From assembly GCA_046155285.1 (NCBI GenBank), contig JBJXEA010000002.1:1-43688 (forward strand): a stretch of 43,688 nt of DNA, read 5' to 3'. Of this stretch, positions 1 to 7,422 are shown piece by piece. Numbering within the stretch: position 1 is the stretch's first letter; each line of letters opens with the position of its first letter. Both the position numbers and the translations under genes were made by a program. The stretch is from CAILHX01 sp046155285. GTDB lineage: Bacteria; Pseudomonadota; Gammaproteobacteria; Burkholderiales; Methylophilaceae. The notes under the pieces are model-generated. The model saw only the letters and a program-made list of their open reading frames with translations. It made no database searches and was not told where the DNA came from.

Positions 1-127
1 GGGCGACAACGTCTCCATCACCGTCACCTTGATTGCCCCTATCGCCATGGAAAGCGGTCTGCGTTTCGCGATCCGCGAAGGTGGTCGTACGGTCGGTGCT
101 GGTGTGGTGGCTAAGGTTATTGAGTAA
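1..127 (+). CDS. tuf: Elongation factor Tu, C-terminal end (partial)
   Basis: Reading from base 2, the frame gives the last 41 residues of EF-Tu, including GLRFAIREGGRTVGAGVV, and stops at TAA 125-127. This is the final strand region of domain 3, which helps bind aminoacyl-tRNA. EF-Tu is the GTPase that delivers charged tRNA to the ribosomal A site in the cytoplasm. The start lies outside the window. A tuf gene directly ahead of rpsJ is the usual betaproteobacterial junction between the str and S10 operons, so read-through into rpsJ is likely. Confidence 0.97.
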   Translation, partial: GDNVSITVTLIAPIAMESGLRFAIREGGRTVGAGVVAKVIE

Positions 128-138
128 CAGCAGAAGGA

Positions 139-160
139 AGGCAGGGCATAAGACCTGTCT
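139..160 (+). terminator. Weak hairpin between tuf and rpsJ
   Basis: AGGCAGG (139-145) can pair with CCTGTCT (154-160) using one G-U pair, leaving an 8-nt loop. The sequence after it is T-rich but has no continuous T run. It could be a partial terminator or an RNA-processing site that sets the ratio of tuf to S10 transcripts. This is seen only as base pairing; function is inferred. Confidence 0.25.
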
Positions 161-202
161 TTGCTATTTATTTAGAAACATTACGCTCTTTGAAAGAAAA
201 TT

Positions 203-511
203 ATGCAAAGCCAAAAAATCCGTATTCGCCTAAAAGCTTTTGACTATCGTTTGATTGATCAATCTGCTCAGGAAATTGTAGAAACTGCCAAACGTACTGG
301 CGCTGTAGTTAAAGGCCCAGTGCCGCTGCCAACCCGCATTGAGCGTTTTGACATTCTGCGTTCGCCGCACGTCAACAAGACTTCGCGCGATCAGTTTGAG
401 ATTCGTACCCACTTGCGATTGATGGATATTCTTGACCCAACCGACAAGACGGTAGATGCATTGATGAAGTTGGATTTACCGGCAGGCGTGGATGTAGAAA
501 TTAAGCTGTAA
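203..511 (+). CDS. rpsJ: 30S ribosomal protein S10
   Basis: The 102-residue product matches S10 along its whole length, including RLKAFDYRLIDQSAQEIVETAKRTGA near the N-terminus and the GPVPLPTRIERFDILRSPHVNK loop region. S10 sits in the 30S head and, as NusE, also joins the NusB antitermination complex. The ATG at 203 follows an A-rich stretch with only a weak Shine-Dalgarno sequence. It lies 75 bases after tuf. The next gene is 102 bases away, a gap that holds a promoter, so rpsJ may be transcribed mainly with tuf. Confidence 0.97.
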   Translation: MQSQKIRIRLKAFDYRLIDQSAQEIVETAKRTGAVVKGPVPLPTRIERFDILRSPHVNKTSRDQFEIRTHLRLMDILDPTDKTVDALMKLDLPAGVDVEIKL

Positions 512-517
512 AGAGTG

Positions 518-546
518 TTGTAATTTATGAGGGGCATCGATATAAT
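518..546 (+). promoter_or_regulatory. Sigma70-like promoter ahead of rplC
   Basis: TTGTAA (518-523) and TATAAT (541-546) are separated by exactly 17 bases. The -10 is a consensus match and the -35 matches four of six. It lies in the 102-base gap between rpsJ and rplC, so it would start the rplC onward transcript without rpsJ. The E. coli S10 promoter lies before rpsJ instead. Confidence 0.65.
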
Positions 547-613
547 CACGCCCTTTCGCAAACAGTGCCGGTCAATTGTAATCGGCTCTTAAACTATAAA
601 TAAGGAAACGATC

Positions 614-1270
614 ATGAGCTTAGGGCTTGTAGGTCGCAAGGTGGGTATGACCCGCATTTTTACCGAGGATGGCATAAGTATTCCGGTAACAGTGCTGGAC
701 GTTTCGCCCAACCGCGTGACTCAGATCAAAACTCAGGGCAACGACGGCTATACTGCCGTTCAAGTCACTTTCGGCGAGCGCCGCGCGAGCCGTGTCACTA
801 AGGCGATGGCTGGACACTTTGCGAAAGCGGGTGTTATTGCTGGTCGCGGTGTGTTCGAGTTTCCGGTTGATGCTAAGGAGCTTGGCGATTTAGTTGCTGG
901 CGGCCAAGTCACCGTTGAGACTTTTCACGCAGGGCAAATCGTAGACGTGACTGGTACGACCCAGGGTAAGGGTTACGCTGGTGTTATCAAGCGTCACCAT
1001 TTCTCCTCTAACCGTGCTACCCACGGTAACTCCAAATCGCATAATGTTCCTGGCTCCATCGGTATGGCGCAAGATCCTGGGCGTGTGTTTCCGGGTAAGC
1101 GCATGACGGGACACTTGGGAGCAGTTAAGCGTACTGTGCAAAATCTGGAAGTGGTGCGCGTGGATGTTGAGCGCAACCTGCTGCTGATTAAGGGCGCAGT
1201 GCCTGGTTCTAAGGGCGGTGATGTAATTGTGCGTCCTGCTGTTAAAGCTTTGAGAGCAGGTGCAAAATGA
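614..1270 (+). CDS. rplC: 50S ribosomal protein L3
   Basis: The 218-residue product starts SLGLVGRKVGMTRIFTEDG, the typical L3 N-terminus. The central loop GSIGMAQDPGRVFPGKRM reaches toward the peptidyl-transferase centre in known structures. The Gln in AQDPG is the site methylated by PrmB in E. coli. L3 is an early assembly protein that binds 23S rRNA. AAGGAA at 602-607 precedes the ATG. The stop overlaps the rplD start (ATGA), implying translational coupling. Confidence 0.97.
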   Translation: MSLGLVGRKVGMTRIFTEDGISIPVTVLDVSPNRVTQIKTQGNDGYTAVQVTFGERRASRVTKAMAGHFAKAGVIAGRGVFEFPVDAKELGDLVAGGQVTVETFHAGQIVDVTGTTQGKGYAGVIKRHHFSSNRATHGNSKSHNVPGSIGMAQDPGRVFPGKRMTGHLGAVKRTVQNLEVVRVDVERNLLLIKGAVPGSKGGDVIVRPAVKALRAGAK

Positions 1271-1893
1271 AACTGAAACTAATAGATAATAACGGTAAGG
1301 CAGGCAAGACGGGTGTAGAAGTATCCGATGCCACCTTTGGCCGTGAGTTTAACGAGGCGCTGGTGCATCAAGTGGTGGTGGCTTATATGGCCAATGCTCG
1401 CACCGGTACTCGCAAGCAAAAAGACCGTGAAGAAGTGAATCACAGCACGAAAAAACCTTTCAACCAAAAAGGTACTGGACGTGCACGTGCAGGTATGACT
1501 TCCAGTCCGATCTGGCGTGGAGGTGGTCGCACTTTCCCAAATTCTCCTGATGAGAATTTCAGCCACAAGCTCAATAAGAAAATGTATCGCGCTGGTATGC
1601 AGTCCATTTTGTCTGAGTTGGTGCGTCAAGACCGTTTATCGGTGGTAGAGGAGTTTGCCATTGAGGCTCCTAAAACCAAGCTGATGGCTGCAAAGATCAA
1701 GGCAATGGGTTGTACCGAGGGTGTGTTGGTGGTGACAGATGGTTTTGATGAGAACTTGTTCTTATCAGCACGCAATCTGCCGCACGTGTTGGTGCTCGAG
1801 GCGCAACATGCTGACCCAGTCAGTCTGGTGCGTTTCCCGCGCGTGATTGCCACTAAAAATGCTGTTAGAAAACTTGAGGAGATGCTGGCATGA
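1267..1893 (+). CDS. rplD: 50S ribosomal protein L4
   Basis: The product is 208 residues. It contains the extended internal loop GTGRARAGMTSSPIWRGGG, which lines the nascent-peptide exit tunnel and is where macrolide-resistance changes occur in other bacteria. In E. coli, L4 also represses its own S10 operon through the leader RNA. Whether that control applies here is unclear because the first promoter appears to lie after rpsJ. The gene overlaps rplC and rplW by four bases at each end. Confidence 0.97.
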   Translation: MKLKLIDNNGKAGKTGVEVSDATFGREFNEALVHQVVVAYMANARTGTRKQKDREEVNHSTKKPFNQKGTGRARAGMTSSPIWRGGGRTFPNSPDENFSHKLNKKMYRAGMQSILSELVRQDRLSVVEEFAIEAPKTKLMAAKIKAMGCTEGVLVVTDGFDENLFLSARNLPHVLVLEAQHADPVSLVRFPRVIATKNAVRKLEEMLA

Positions 1894-2201
1894 GTACACC
1901 CGCTATCAATCAAGAGCGTCTGTTGCAAGTGATACTGGCACCTCAAATCACTGAGAAGGCTACGCGCTTGGCAGACAACAACCAACAAATCGCGTTCAAA
2001 GTTCGCACTGATGCTACCAAGCTTGAAATCAAAGCTGCGGTGGAGTTACTGTTTAAGGTGGAAGTGAATGCGGTAAGCGTGATCAATGTCATGGGCAAAG
2101 CCAAGCGCTTTGGTCGTGGTATGGGTTCACGTAAGGACTGGAAAAAGGCGTATGTGAGCCTGAAGCCAGGTCAAGAAATCAACTTCGCGGCTGGCGAATA
2201 A
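1890..2201 (+). CDS. rplW: 50S ribosomal protein L23
   Basis: The 103-residue product carries the L23 signature: APQITEKATRL near the start, then KLEIKAAVELLFKVEVNAVSVINVMGK. L23 sits at the tunnel exit and is the docking site for trigger factor and SRP. The start overlaps the rplD stop (ATGA). The length and the absence of an N-terminal extension are usual for the family. Confidence 0.97.
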   Translation: MSTPAINQERLLQVILAPQITEKATRLADNNQQIAFKVRTDATKLEIKAAVELLFKVEVNAVSVINVMGKAKRFGRGMGSRKDWKKAYVSLKPGQEINFAAGE

Positions 2202-2211
2202 GGAGAATACG

Positions 2212-3045
2212 ATGGCATTGGTTAAAGTCAAGCCGACGTCCCCCGGTCGTCGCGCAGTAATAAAGGTGGTAAACCCTGATTTGTATAAGGGTAAGCCTTA
2301 CGCCCCGCTGTTGGAAAGCCAAAGCAAGAATGCTGGCCGTAACAACAGTGGTCGTATCACTATTCGTCACCAAGGTGGCGGTCACAAGCAGCATTATCGT
2401 TTGGTGGATTTCCGTCGCAATAAAGACGGCATTCCAGCAACCGTTGAACGCTTGGAATATGATCCTAACCGTAGCGCACACTTGGCGTTGCTGTGCTATG
2501 CCGACGGTGAGCGTCGCTACATCATTGCGCCGCGTGGCGTGGCAGTTGGTGCGCAGCTAATTTCTGGTTCTGAGTCACCCATCAAAGTGGGCAATACTTT
2601 GCCGCTACGTAACATTCCAGTCGGCAGCACTATTCACTGTGTGGAGTTGATGCCGGGCAAAGGTGCGCAGTTGGCGCGTTCTGCAGGCACTTCAATCCAG
2701 TTGCTGGCGCGTGAAGGTACTTACGCGCAATTGCGTTTACGTTCTGGCGAAGTGCGCCGCGTACACGTGGATTGCAAAGCGACTTTGGGTGAGGTGGGTA
2801 ATGAAGAGCATTCTCTGCGTTCCATTGGTAAGGCGGGTGCTATGCGTTGGCGCGGTGTTCGCCCAACCGTTCGTGGTGTGGTGATGAATCCAGTGGATCA
2901 CCCGCACGGTGGTGGTGAAGGTAAGACCGCTGCTGGTATGAATCCAGTAAGCCCATGGGGTACACCAACCAAGGGTTATCGTACTCGTAACAACAAGCGG
3001 ACGGACAATATGCGCGTGAGCCGTCGTCCTTCCGGTAAGAGGTAA
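2212..3045 (+). CDS. rplB: 50S ribosomal protein L2
   Basis: The 277-residue product has both L2 domains: an OB-fold half with RNNSGRITIRHQGGGHKQHYR and an SH3-like half. The C-terminal motif VMNPVDHPHGGGEGKT contains the conserved histidine linked to peptidyl-transferase function. L2 binds 23S rRNA and is needed for subunit association. A strong AAGGAG at 2201-2206 lies five bases before the ATG. Confidence 0.98.
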   Translation: MALVKVKPTSPGRRAVIKVVNPDLYKGKPYAPLLESQSKNAGRNNSGRITIRHQGGGHKQHYRLVDFRRNKDGIPATVERLEYDPNRSAHLALLCYADGERRYIIAPRGVAVGAQLISGSESPIKVGNTLPLRNIPVGSTIHCVELMPGKGAQLARSAGTSIQLLAREGTYAQLRLRSGEVRRVHVDCKATLGEVGNEEHSLRSIGKAGAMRWRGVRPTVRGVVMNPVDHPHGGGEGKTAAGMNPVSPWGTPTKGYRTRNNKRTDNMRVSRRPSGKR

Positions 3046-3050
3046 TTCAC

Positions 3051-3326
3051 ATGGCACGTTCCGTTAAAAAAGGTCCATTTATTGATAGCCATTTGGCAAA
3101 AAAAGTAGAGGTTGCGACCGCAGCTAAAGACCGCCGTCCGATTAAGACATGGTCACGCCGCTCTACCATTTTGCCGGATTTCATTGGCCTAACAATCGCG
3201 GTGCACAACGGTAAGCAACACATTCCGGTGCTGATTTCTGAAAACATGGTTGGCCACAAGCTGGGCGAATTCGCCCTGACCCGTACCTTTAAGGGTCACG
3301 CTGCCGACAAAAAGGCTAAGAAATAG
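3051..3326 (+). CDS. rpsS: 30S ribosomal protein S19
   Basis: The 91-residue product begins ARSVKKGPFIDSHLAKKV and includes RRSTILPDFIGLTIAVHNGK, both hallmarks of S19. S19 forms a complex with S13 in the 30S head and contacts the A-site region. The ATG follows AAGAGG at the end of rplB, so the two genes are tightly spaced. The tail KGHAADKKAKK is basic and typical. Confidence 0.97.
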   Translation: MARSVKKGPFIDSHLAKKVEVATAAKDRRPIKTWSRRSTILPDFIGLTIAVHNGKQHIPVLISENMVGHKLGEFALTRTFKGHAADKKAKK

Positions 3327-3336
3327 GAGCATGACG

Positions 3337-3666
3337 ATGAATGTATCCGCAGTAGTCAAAGGGGTTCACCTGTCACCGCAAAAAGCGCGGTTGGTAGCTG
3401 ACATGGTGCGCGGTAAGAAAGTAGACCAAGCGCTGAATATCCTCGCGTTCTGCCCGAAAAAAGGCGCAGATATTATCAAGCGTGTAGTGGAATCTGCCAT
3501 CGCTAACGCTGAGCATAACGAAGGCGCTGATATTGATGAATTGAAAGTGACCACGATTTATGTAGACAAAGGCATGGTGATGAAGCGTATTCGTCCTCGC
3601 GCTAAGGGTCGTGCTGGTCGCATTATCAAACCAACATGTCATATCACCGTGATGGTGGGAGATTAA
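3337..3666 (+). CDS. rplV: 50S ribosomal protein L22
   Basis: The 109-residue product contains VHLSPQKARLVADMVRGK and the C-terminal beta-hairpin RIRPRAKGRAGRIIKPTCH, which extends into the exit tunnel. An in-frame ATG at 3331 lies only one base after the AGGAG at 3325-3329. The ATG at 3337 has a normal seven-base spacing and gives the usual N-terminus MNVSAVVKGV, so I chose it. L22 binds all domains of 23S rRNA. Confidence 0.95.
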   Translation: MNVSAVVKGVHLSPQKARLVADMVRGKKVDQALNILAFCPKKGADIIKRVVESAIANAEHNEGADIDELKVTTIYVDKGMVMKRIRPRAKGRAGRIIKPTCHITVMVGD

Positions 3667-3668
3667 AT

Positions 3669-4394
3669 ATGGGTCAGAAAATACATCCAATCGGCTTTCG
3701 TTTGGCAGTTCAAAAGAACTGGACGTCACGCTGGTATGCCAATAGCAAAAACTTCCCCGGCATGTTGCAAGGCGACATTAAGGTGCGTGAGTATTTGAAG
3801 AAAAAACTGGCGCATGCTGCGGTGAGTAAAATCATCATCGAGCGACCAGCCAAGAACGCCAAAATCACCATCTATAGTGCGCGTCCTGGCATTGTGATCG
3901 GCAAGAAGGGCGAGGATATTGAAACATTGCGTTCGACTTTGCAGCGCATGATGGGAGTTCCTGTCCATCTGAACATCGAAGAAGTGCGTAAGCCAGAAAT
4001 TGATGCTACGTTGATTGCTGAGAATATCGCGCAACAGCTGGAAAAGCGAGTGATGTTCCGACGTGCCATGAAGCGCGCCATGCAAAACGCCATGCGTTTG
4101 GGCGCACAAGGCATCAAAATCATGAGCGCTGGTCGTTTGAACGGTATCGAAATTGCACGTACCGAGTGGTATCGTGAAGGTCGTGTGCCATTGCATACCT
4201 TGCGTGCCGATTTGGATTACGGTGTGGCTGAAGCCAGCACTACCTATGGCATCATCGGGATTAAGGTTTGGGTATTTAAGGGCGAAATTTTAGGTAAGGG
4301 TGAGCAGCCAGCAGTGCCTGCAACCGCTCTGCCAATGCCAGAGCCTGAGAGAAAAGTAAGAAAGTCGGGAGCAAAAAATGCTGCAACCAGCTAG
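3669..4394 (+). CDS. rpsC: 30S ribosomal protein S3
   Basis: The 241-residue product starts GQKIHPIGFRLAVQKNWTSR. It has a KH domain with the RNA-binding loop IVIGKKGEDIETLR, followed by the S3 C-terminal domain with NAMRLGAQGIKI and MSAGRLNGIEIARTEWYREG. S3 lines the mRNA entry tunnel and takes part in the ribosomal helicase activity. The open frame runs upstream to 3636, but the ATG at 3669 after GGAG (3658-3661) restores the standard N-terminus. The 3' end overlaps rplP by 17 bases. Confidence 0.97.
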   Translation: MGQKIHPIGFRLAVQKNWTSRWYANSKNFPGMLQGDIKVREYLKKKLAHAAVSKIIIERPAKNAKITIYSARPGIVIGKKGEDIETLRSTLQRMMGVPVHLNIEEVRKPEIDATLIAENIAQQLEKRVMFRRAMKRAMQNAMRLGAQGIKIMSAGRLNGIEIARTEWYREGRVPLHTLRADLDYGVAEASTTYGIIGIKVWVFKGEILGKGEQPAVPATALPMPEPERKVRKSGAKNAATS

Positions 4395-4794
4395 ACAAAA
4401 ATATCGCAAGATGCAAAAGGGTCGCAACAAAGGCGTTGCGACAACCGGCAATAAGGTGAGCTTTGGTGAATATGGTCTGAAGGCGATTGGCCGTGGCCGG
4501 ATTACTGCGCGTCAAATTGAAGCGGCGCGTCGCGTAATGACCCGCCACATCAAGCGTGGTGGGCGGGTGTGGATTCGTATTTTCCCGGATCAGCCGATTT
4601 CCAAGAAGCCAGCTGAAGTGCGTATGGGTAACGGTAAGGGCAGTACCGAGTATTACGTTGCCCAAATCCAACCTGGCAAAATGTTGTACGAAATGGATGG
4701 AGTGACCGAAGATTTGGCACGTGAAGCATTCAAGCTGGCTGCCGCCAAGCTGCCGATTCCAACCGCGTTCGCCACCCGTCATATAGGGAGTTAA
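4378..4794 (+). CDS. rplP: 50S ribosomal protein L16
   Basis: The 138-residue product reads MLQPARQKYRKMQKGRNKG and contains TARQIEAARRVMTRHIKRGG, the core L16 motif. L16 supports the central protuberance and A-site tRNA. Its start lies inside rpsC, after GGAG at 4367-4370, so translation is probably coupled. Length and sequence are ordinary for the family. Confidence 0.97.
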   Translation: MLQPARQKYRKMQKGRNKGVATTGNKVSFGEYGLKAIGRGRITARQIEAARRVMTRHIKRGGRVWIRIFPDQPISKKPAEVRMGNGKGSTEYYVAQIQPGKMLYEMDGVTEDLAREAFKLAAAKLPIPTAFATRHIGS

Positions 4795-4796
4795 GC

Positions 4797-5003
4797 ATGA
4801 AAGCCGCTGAATTAAGAGCAAAATCCGTAGGTGATTTGAAGGGTGAGTTGGTCGAATTGATGCGTGCGCAGTTTTCGTTGCGTATGCAAGTGGCGACCCA
4901 GCAACTTTCAAAAGTTGACCAAATTGGGAAAGTGCGCCGTGACATTGCGCGTGTACGTACCGTACTGACTGAAAAGACGCTTGAAAAAGCGGCTCAAGCA
5001 TAA
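4797..5003 (+). CDS. rpmC: 50S ribosomal protein L29
   Basis: The 68-residue, mostly helical product has the L29 pattern: MKAAELRAKSVGDLKGELVE at the start, then QFSLRMQVATQQLSK and a basic VRRDIARVRTVL segment. L29 packs next to L23 at the tunnel exit. GGGAG precedes the ATG, which lies two bases after the rplP stop. Confidence 0.96.
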   Translation: MKAAELRAKSVGDLKGELVELMRAQFSLRMQVATQQLSKVDQIGKVRRDIARVRTVLTEKTLEKAAQA

Positions 5004-5014
5004 TGGGAGCAAAT

Positions 5015-5290
5015 ATGGCTGAAGCCGAAAAAACGAATAAGGTAGTGCGTAGCGTGACGGGTCGTGTGGTCAGTGACAAGATGGACAAAACCATCACCGT
5101 GCTAGTGGAGCGTACCGTTAAACACCCGCTTTATGGCAAGATTGTGCGTCGTTCCAACAAGTTTCACGCACACGACGAAGCTAACGAATGTAAAGAGGGC
5201 GATTTGGTGACTATTATTGAAAGTCGTCCTTTGTCACGTACCAAAACTTGGCGCGTATCTAAAATAGTTGAAAAAGCGCAAACCGTTTAG
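5015..5290 (+). CDS. rpsQ: 30S ribosomal protein S17
   Basis: The product contains SVTGRVVSDKMDKTITVLVE, KHPLYGKIVRRSNKFHAHDE and VTIIESRPLSRTKTWRVSKI, which define the S17 OB fold. S17 is a primary 16S rRNA binder. An ATG at 5003 overlaps the rpmC stop, but the ATG at 5015 sits five bases after GGAG (5006-5009) and gives the expected MAEAEKTNK start (91 residues). This gene closes the S10 part of the cluster before a 156-base gap. Confidence 0.95.
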   Translation: MAEAEKTNKVVRSVTGRVVSDKMDKTITVLVERTVKHPLYGKIVRRSNKFHAHDEANECKEGDLVTIIESRPLSRTKTWRVSKIVEKAQTV

Positions 5291-5308
5291 TTTTATTAGT
5301 AAATGTTG

Positions 5309-5337
5309 TTGTGTTAGGCAGGAAGCCTAGCTATAAT
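5309..5337 (+). promoter_or_regulatory. Putative spc promoter ahead of rplN
   Basis: TATAAT at 5332-5337 lies 17 bases after TTGTGT (5309-5314). The -10 is perfect and the -35 weak (three of six). The spacer contains an exact short inverted repeat, TAGGC-AGGAA-GCCTA. The position matches the E. coli spc promoter before rplN. The remaining gap to 5446 is leader sequence in which I could not identify a known regulatory RNA. Confidence 0.5.
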
Positions 5338-5446
5338 GCTCGGCTTTGTTGGCGCCCGAAAGCTGGTGCCCCAATACTGACCGCATAAGTTAGTTGTGCA
5401 AAACGCAAATAACTTATTTTTGACGGATTAAGTTGGAGATATTTCC

Positions 5447-5815
5447 ATGATTCAAATGCAATCCCGTTTGGAGGTTGCTGACAACACTGGTGCACGTGAA
5501 GTGCAGTGCATTAAGGTGTTGGGCGGCTCTAAGCGACGTTACGCCGGTATCGGCGATATTATCAAGGTCAGTATTAAAGATGCTGCGCCGCGTGCTCGTG
5601 TCAAAAAGGGTGATGTTTATAGCGCCGTGGTAGTTCGTACTACCAAAGGTGTTCGTCGCCCTGATGGCTCGCTAGTGAAGTTTGATGAAAACGCAGCGGT
5701 ACTTCTTAATAATAAGCTAGAGCCGATTGGTACCCGTATTTTTGGGCCAGTGACGCGCGAGCTGCGTAGTGAGCGATTTATGAAAATCGTTTCGCTTGCG
5801 CCTGAAGTGCTGTAA
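5447..5815 (+). CDS. rplN: 50S ribosomal protein L14
   Basis: The 122-residue product opens MIQMQSRLEVADNTGAREVQ and includes the signature VVVRTTKGVRRPDGSLVKFD and GTRIFGPVTRELR. L14 is a barrel protein at the subunit interface (bridge B8) and the docking site for RsfS-type silencing factors. GGAG lies upstream of the ATG, close to the usual spacing. It is the first gene after the spc promoter region. Confidence 0.97.
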   Translation: MIQMQSRLEVADNTGAREVQCIKVLGGSKRRYAGIGDIIKVSIKDAAPRARVKKGDVYSAVVVRTTKGVRRPDGSLVKFDENAAVLLNNKLEPIGTRIFGPVTRELRSERFMKIVSLAPEVL

Positions 5816-5826
5816 GGAGACTTCGA

Positions 5827-6144
5827 GTGAACAAGATTCGTAAAGGTGATGAAGTGATCGTCACTACTGGTAAAGACAAGGGCAAGCGCGGAACGGTATT
5901 AAATGTGCTGGATATTGGCCGCGTTCTGGTTGAGGGTATTAATCGTGTTAAACGGCACACGCGCCCCAATCCAACCAAGGGCATACAGGGCGGTATTATC
6001 GAAAAAGAGATGTCGATTCATGCTTCCAATGTGGCCTTGTTCAATAGCGCTACACAAAAGGCTGATCGCGTAGGCTTCAAGGTGCTGGATGACAATCGCA
6101 AAGTGCGCGTGTTCAAGTCCAACGGCGAAGTCGTGGACGCTTAA
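5827..6144 (+). CDS. rplX: 50S ribosomal protein L24
   Basis: The 105-residue product has the N-terminal KOW motif KIRKGDEVIVTTGKDKGKRG and the GINRVKRHTRPN segment. L24 starts 50S assembly by binding the 5' part of 23S rRNA. The start is GTG at 5827, six bases after a strong AAGGAGA; no ATG fits the conserved N-terminus. An alternative start codon is common for this gene. Confidence 0.96.
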   Translation: MNKIRKGDEVIVTTGKDKGKRGTVLNVLDIGRVLVEGINRVKRHTRPNPTKGIQGGIIEKEMSIHASNVALFNSATQKADRVGFKVLDDNRKVRVFKSNGEVVDA

Positions 6145-6153
6145 GGAATAATC

Positions 6154-6693
6154 ATGGCGAGACTTAAACAATTTTATAAAGAGGCTGTGGTCAAGAAGTT
6201 GACCGAGCAGTTCGGCTATAAATCGGTGATGGAAGTGCCGCGCATTGAGAAGATTGTTCTCAATATGGGTGTGGGCGAGGCCGTTGCTGACAAGAAGATT
6301 ATGGAAAATGCGGTGGGTGACATGCAGAAGATTGCTGGTCAAAAGCCTATCGTTACTTTGTCGCGTAAGTCTATTGCAGGATTCAAGATTCGTGACAATT
6401 ACCCAGTGGGTTGCAAAGTAACGCTGCGTCAAGAGCGTATGTACGAATTTCTGGATCGCCTGATTACCATTGCGATTCCACGGATTCGTGACTTCCGCGG
6501 CATTTCTGGAAAATCTTTTGATGGCCGTGGTAACTACAACATGGGCGTTAAGGAGCAAATCATTTTCCCTGAAATTGATTACGATAAGGTTGATGCCCTG
6601 CGCGGCATGAACATCACGATTACCACTACTGCGAAAACGGATGATGAGGCGCGTGCGCTACTCACAGCATTCAGTTTTCCGTTTAGGAGTTAA
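6154..6693 (+). CDS. rplE: 50S ribosomal protein L5
   Basis: The 179-residue product includes MEVPRIEKIVLNMGVGEAVA, TLSRKSIAGFKIRDN and KEQIIFPEIDYDKVD, all L5 hallmarks. L5 binds 5S rRNA in the central protuberance and contacts P-site tRNA. It is spaced nine bases from rplX and four from rpsN. Length is standard for proteobacteria. Confidence 0.97.
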   Translation: MARLKQFYKEAVVKKLTEQFGYKSVMEVPRIEKIVLNMGVGEAVADKKIMENAVGDMQKIAGQKPIVTLSRKSIAGFKIRDNYPVGCKVTLRQERMYEFLDRLITIAIPRIRDFRGISGKSFDGRGNYNMGVKEQIIFPEIDYDKVDALRGMNITITTTAKTDDEARALLTAFSFPFRS

Positions 6694-6697
6694 TGGA

Positions 6698-7003
6698 ATG
6701 GCCAAGTTGTGCATGATTGAACGCGAATTGAAGCGTGCCGAAACAGTAAAAAAATACGCAGGCAAGCGTACCGAATTGTTTGCGGTAATCAATGATCCCA
6801 AGGCAAGCTATGAAGACCGCTTTGCCGCTCGTACCAAATTGCAAGCGCTGCCACGCAACGCAAGCCCAGTGCGCCAACGTAACCGTTGCGCGATTACGGG
6901 TCGTCCACGTGGTGTGTTTAGCAAGTTTGGAATTGGTCGCAGTAAATTGCGTGAACTGATGATGCGCGGCGAAGTGCCGGGCGTGGTCAAGGCTAGCTGG
7001 TAA
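6698..7003 (+). CDS. rpsN: 30S ribosomal protein S14 (zinc-free form)
   Basis: The product, 101 residues, starts AKLCMIERELKRAETVKKYA and ends RGEVPGVVKASW. The core QRNRCAITGRPRGVFSKFG lacks the paired CxxC of short zinc-type S14, so this is the long cysteine-poor form. The open frame extends upstream to 6641 inside rplE, but the ATG at 6698 after AGGAG gives the conserved N-terminus. S14 is a late-assembling protein of the 30S head. Confidence 0.96.
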   Translation: MAKLCMIERELKRAETVKKYAGKRTELFAVINDPKASYEDRFAARTKLQALPRNASPVRQRNRCAITGRPRGVFSKFGIGRSKLRELMMRGEVPGVVKASW

Positions 7004-7016
7004 CGGAGGAAATACT

Positions 7017-7412
7017 ATGAGTATGCATGATCCGATTGCCGATATGTTGACACGCATCCGCAATGCCCAAATGGTGAATAAGCCTAGTGTCTCTATGCCT
7101 GCATCCAAGCTGAAAAGCGCGATTGCCGGTGTGTTAAAAGACGAAGGTTATATTGAAGACTTCGCGGTGCAAGCCAATGACGGCAAGCCTAGCCTAAACA
7201 TCGGCCTGAAATACTACGCAGGTCGTCCGGTAATCGAAAAAATTGAGCGTATTAGTAGCCCTGGTCTGCGTGTTTATCGTGGTACAGGTGCAATTCCTAC
7301 GGTTATGAATGGTCTTGGTGTGGCGATAGTGTCCACGTCTAAAGGCGTAATGACAGATCGCAAAGCGCGCGCAGCCGGTATCGGTGGCGAAGTGCTATGT
7401 GTTGTGGCTTAA
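7017..7412 (+). CDS. rpsH: 30S ribosomal protein S8
   Basis: The 131-residue product begins MSMHDPIADMLTRIRNAQ and ends with VSTSKGVMTDRKARAAGIGG, both diagnostic. S8 binds the central domain of 16S rRNA; in E. coli it also represses the spc operon through a site at the start of rplE. I did not identify an equivalent RNA element here. A very strong CGGAGGA precedes the ATG. Confidence 0.97.
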   Translation: MSMHDPIADMLTRIRNAQMVNKPSVSMPASKLKSAIAGVLKDEGYIEDFAVQANDGKPSLNIGLKYYAGRPVIEKIERISSPGLRVYRGTGAIPTVMNGLGVAIVSTSKGVMTDRKARAAGIGGEVLCVVA

Positions 7413-7422
7413 GAGGTGAACC

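Noticed and set aside
3636..3668. Upstream extension of rpsC
   Set aside because: It overlaps the rplV 3' end and adds residues not found in S3; the ATG at 3669 has a proper ribosome-binding site.
4276..5097. 273-codon minus-strand frame across rplP-rpmC
   Set aside because: It covers several certain ribosomal protein genes on the other strand and matches nothing known.
6641..6697. Upstream extension of rpsN
   Set aside because: It lies inside rplE and gives a non-family N-terminus.
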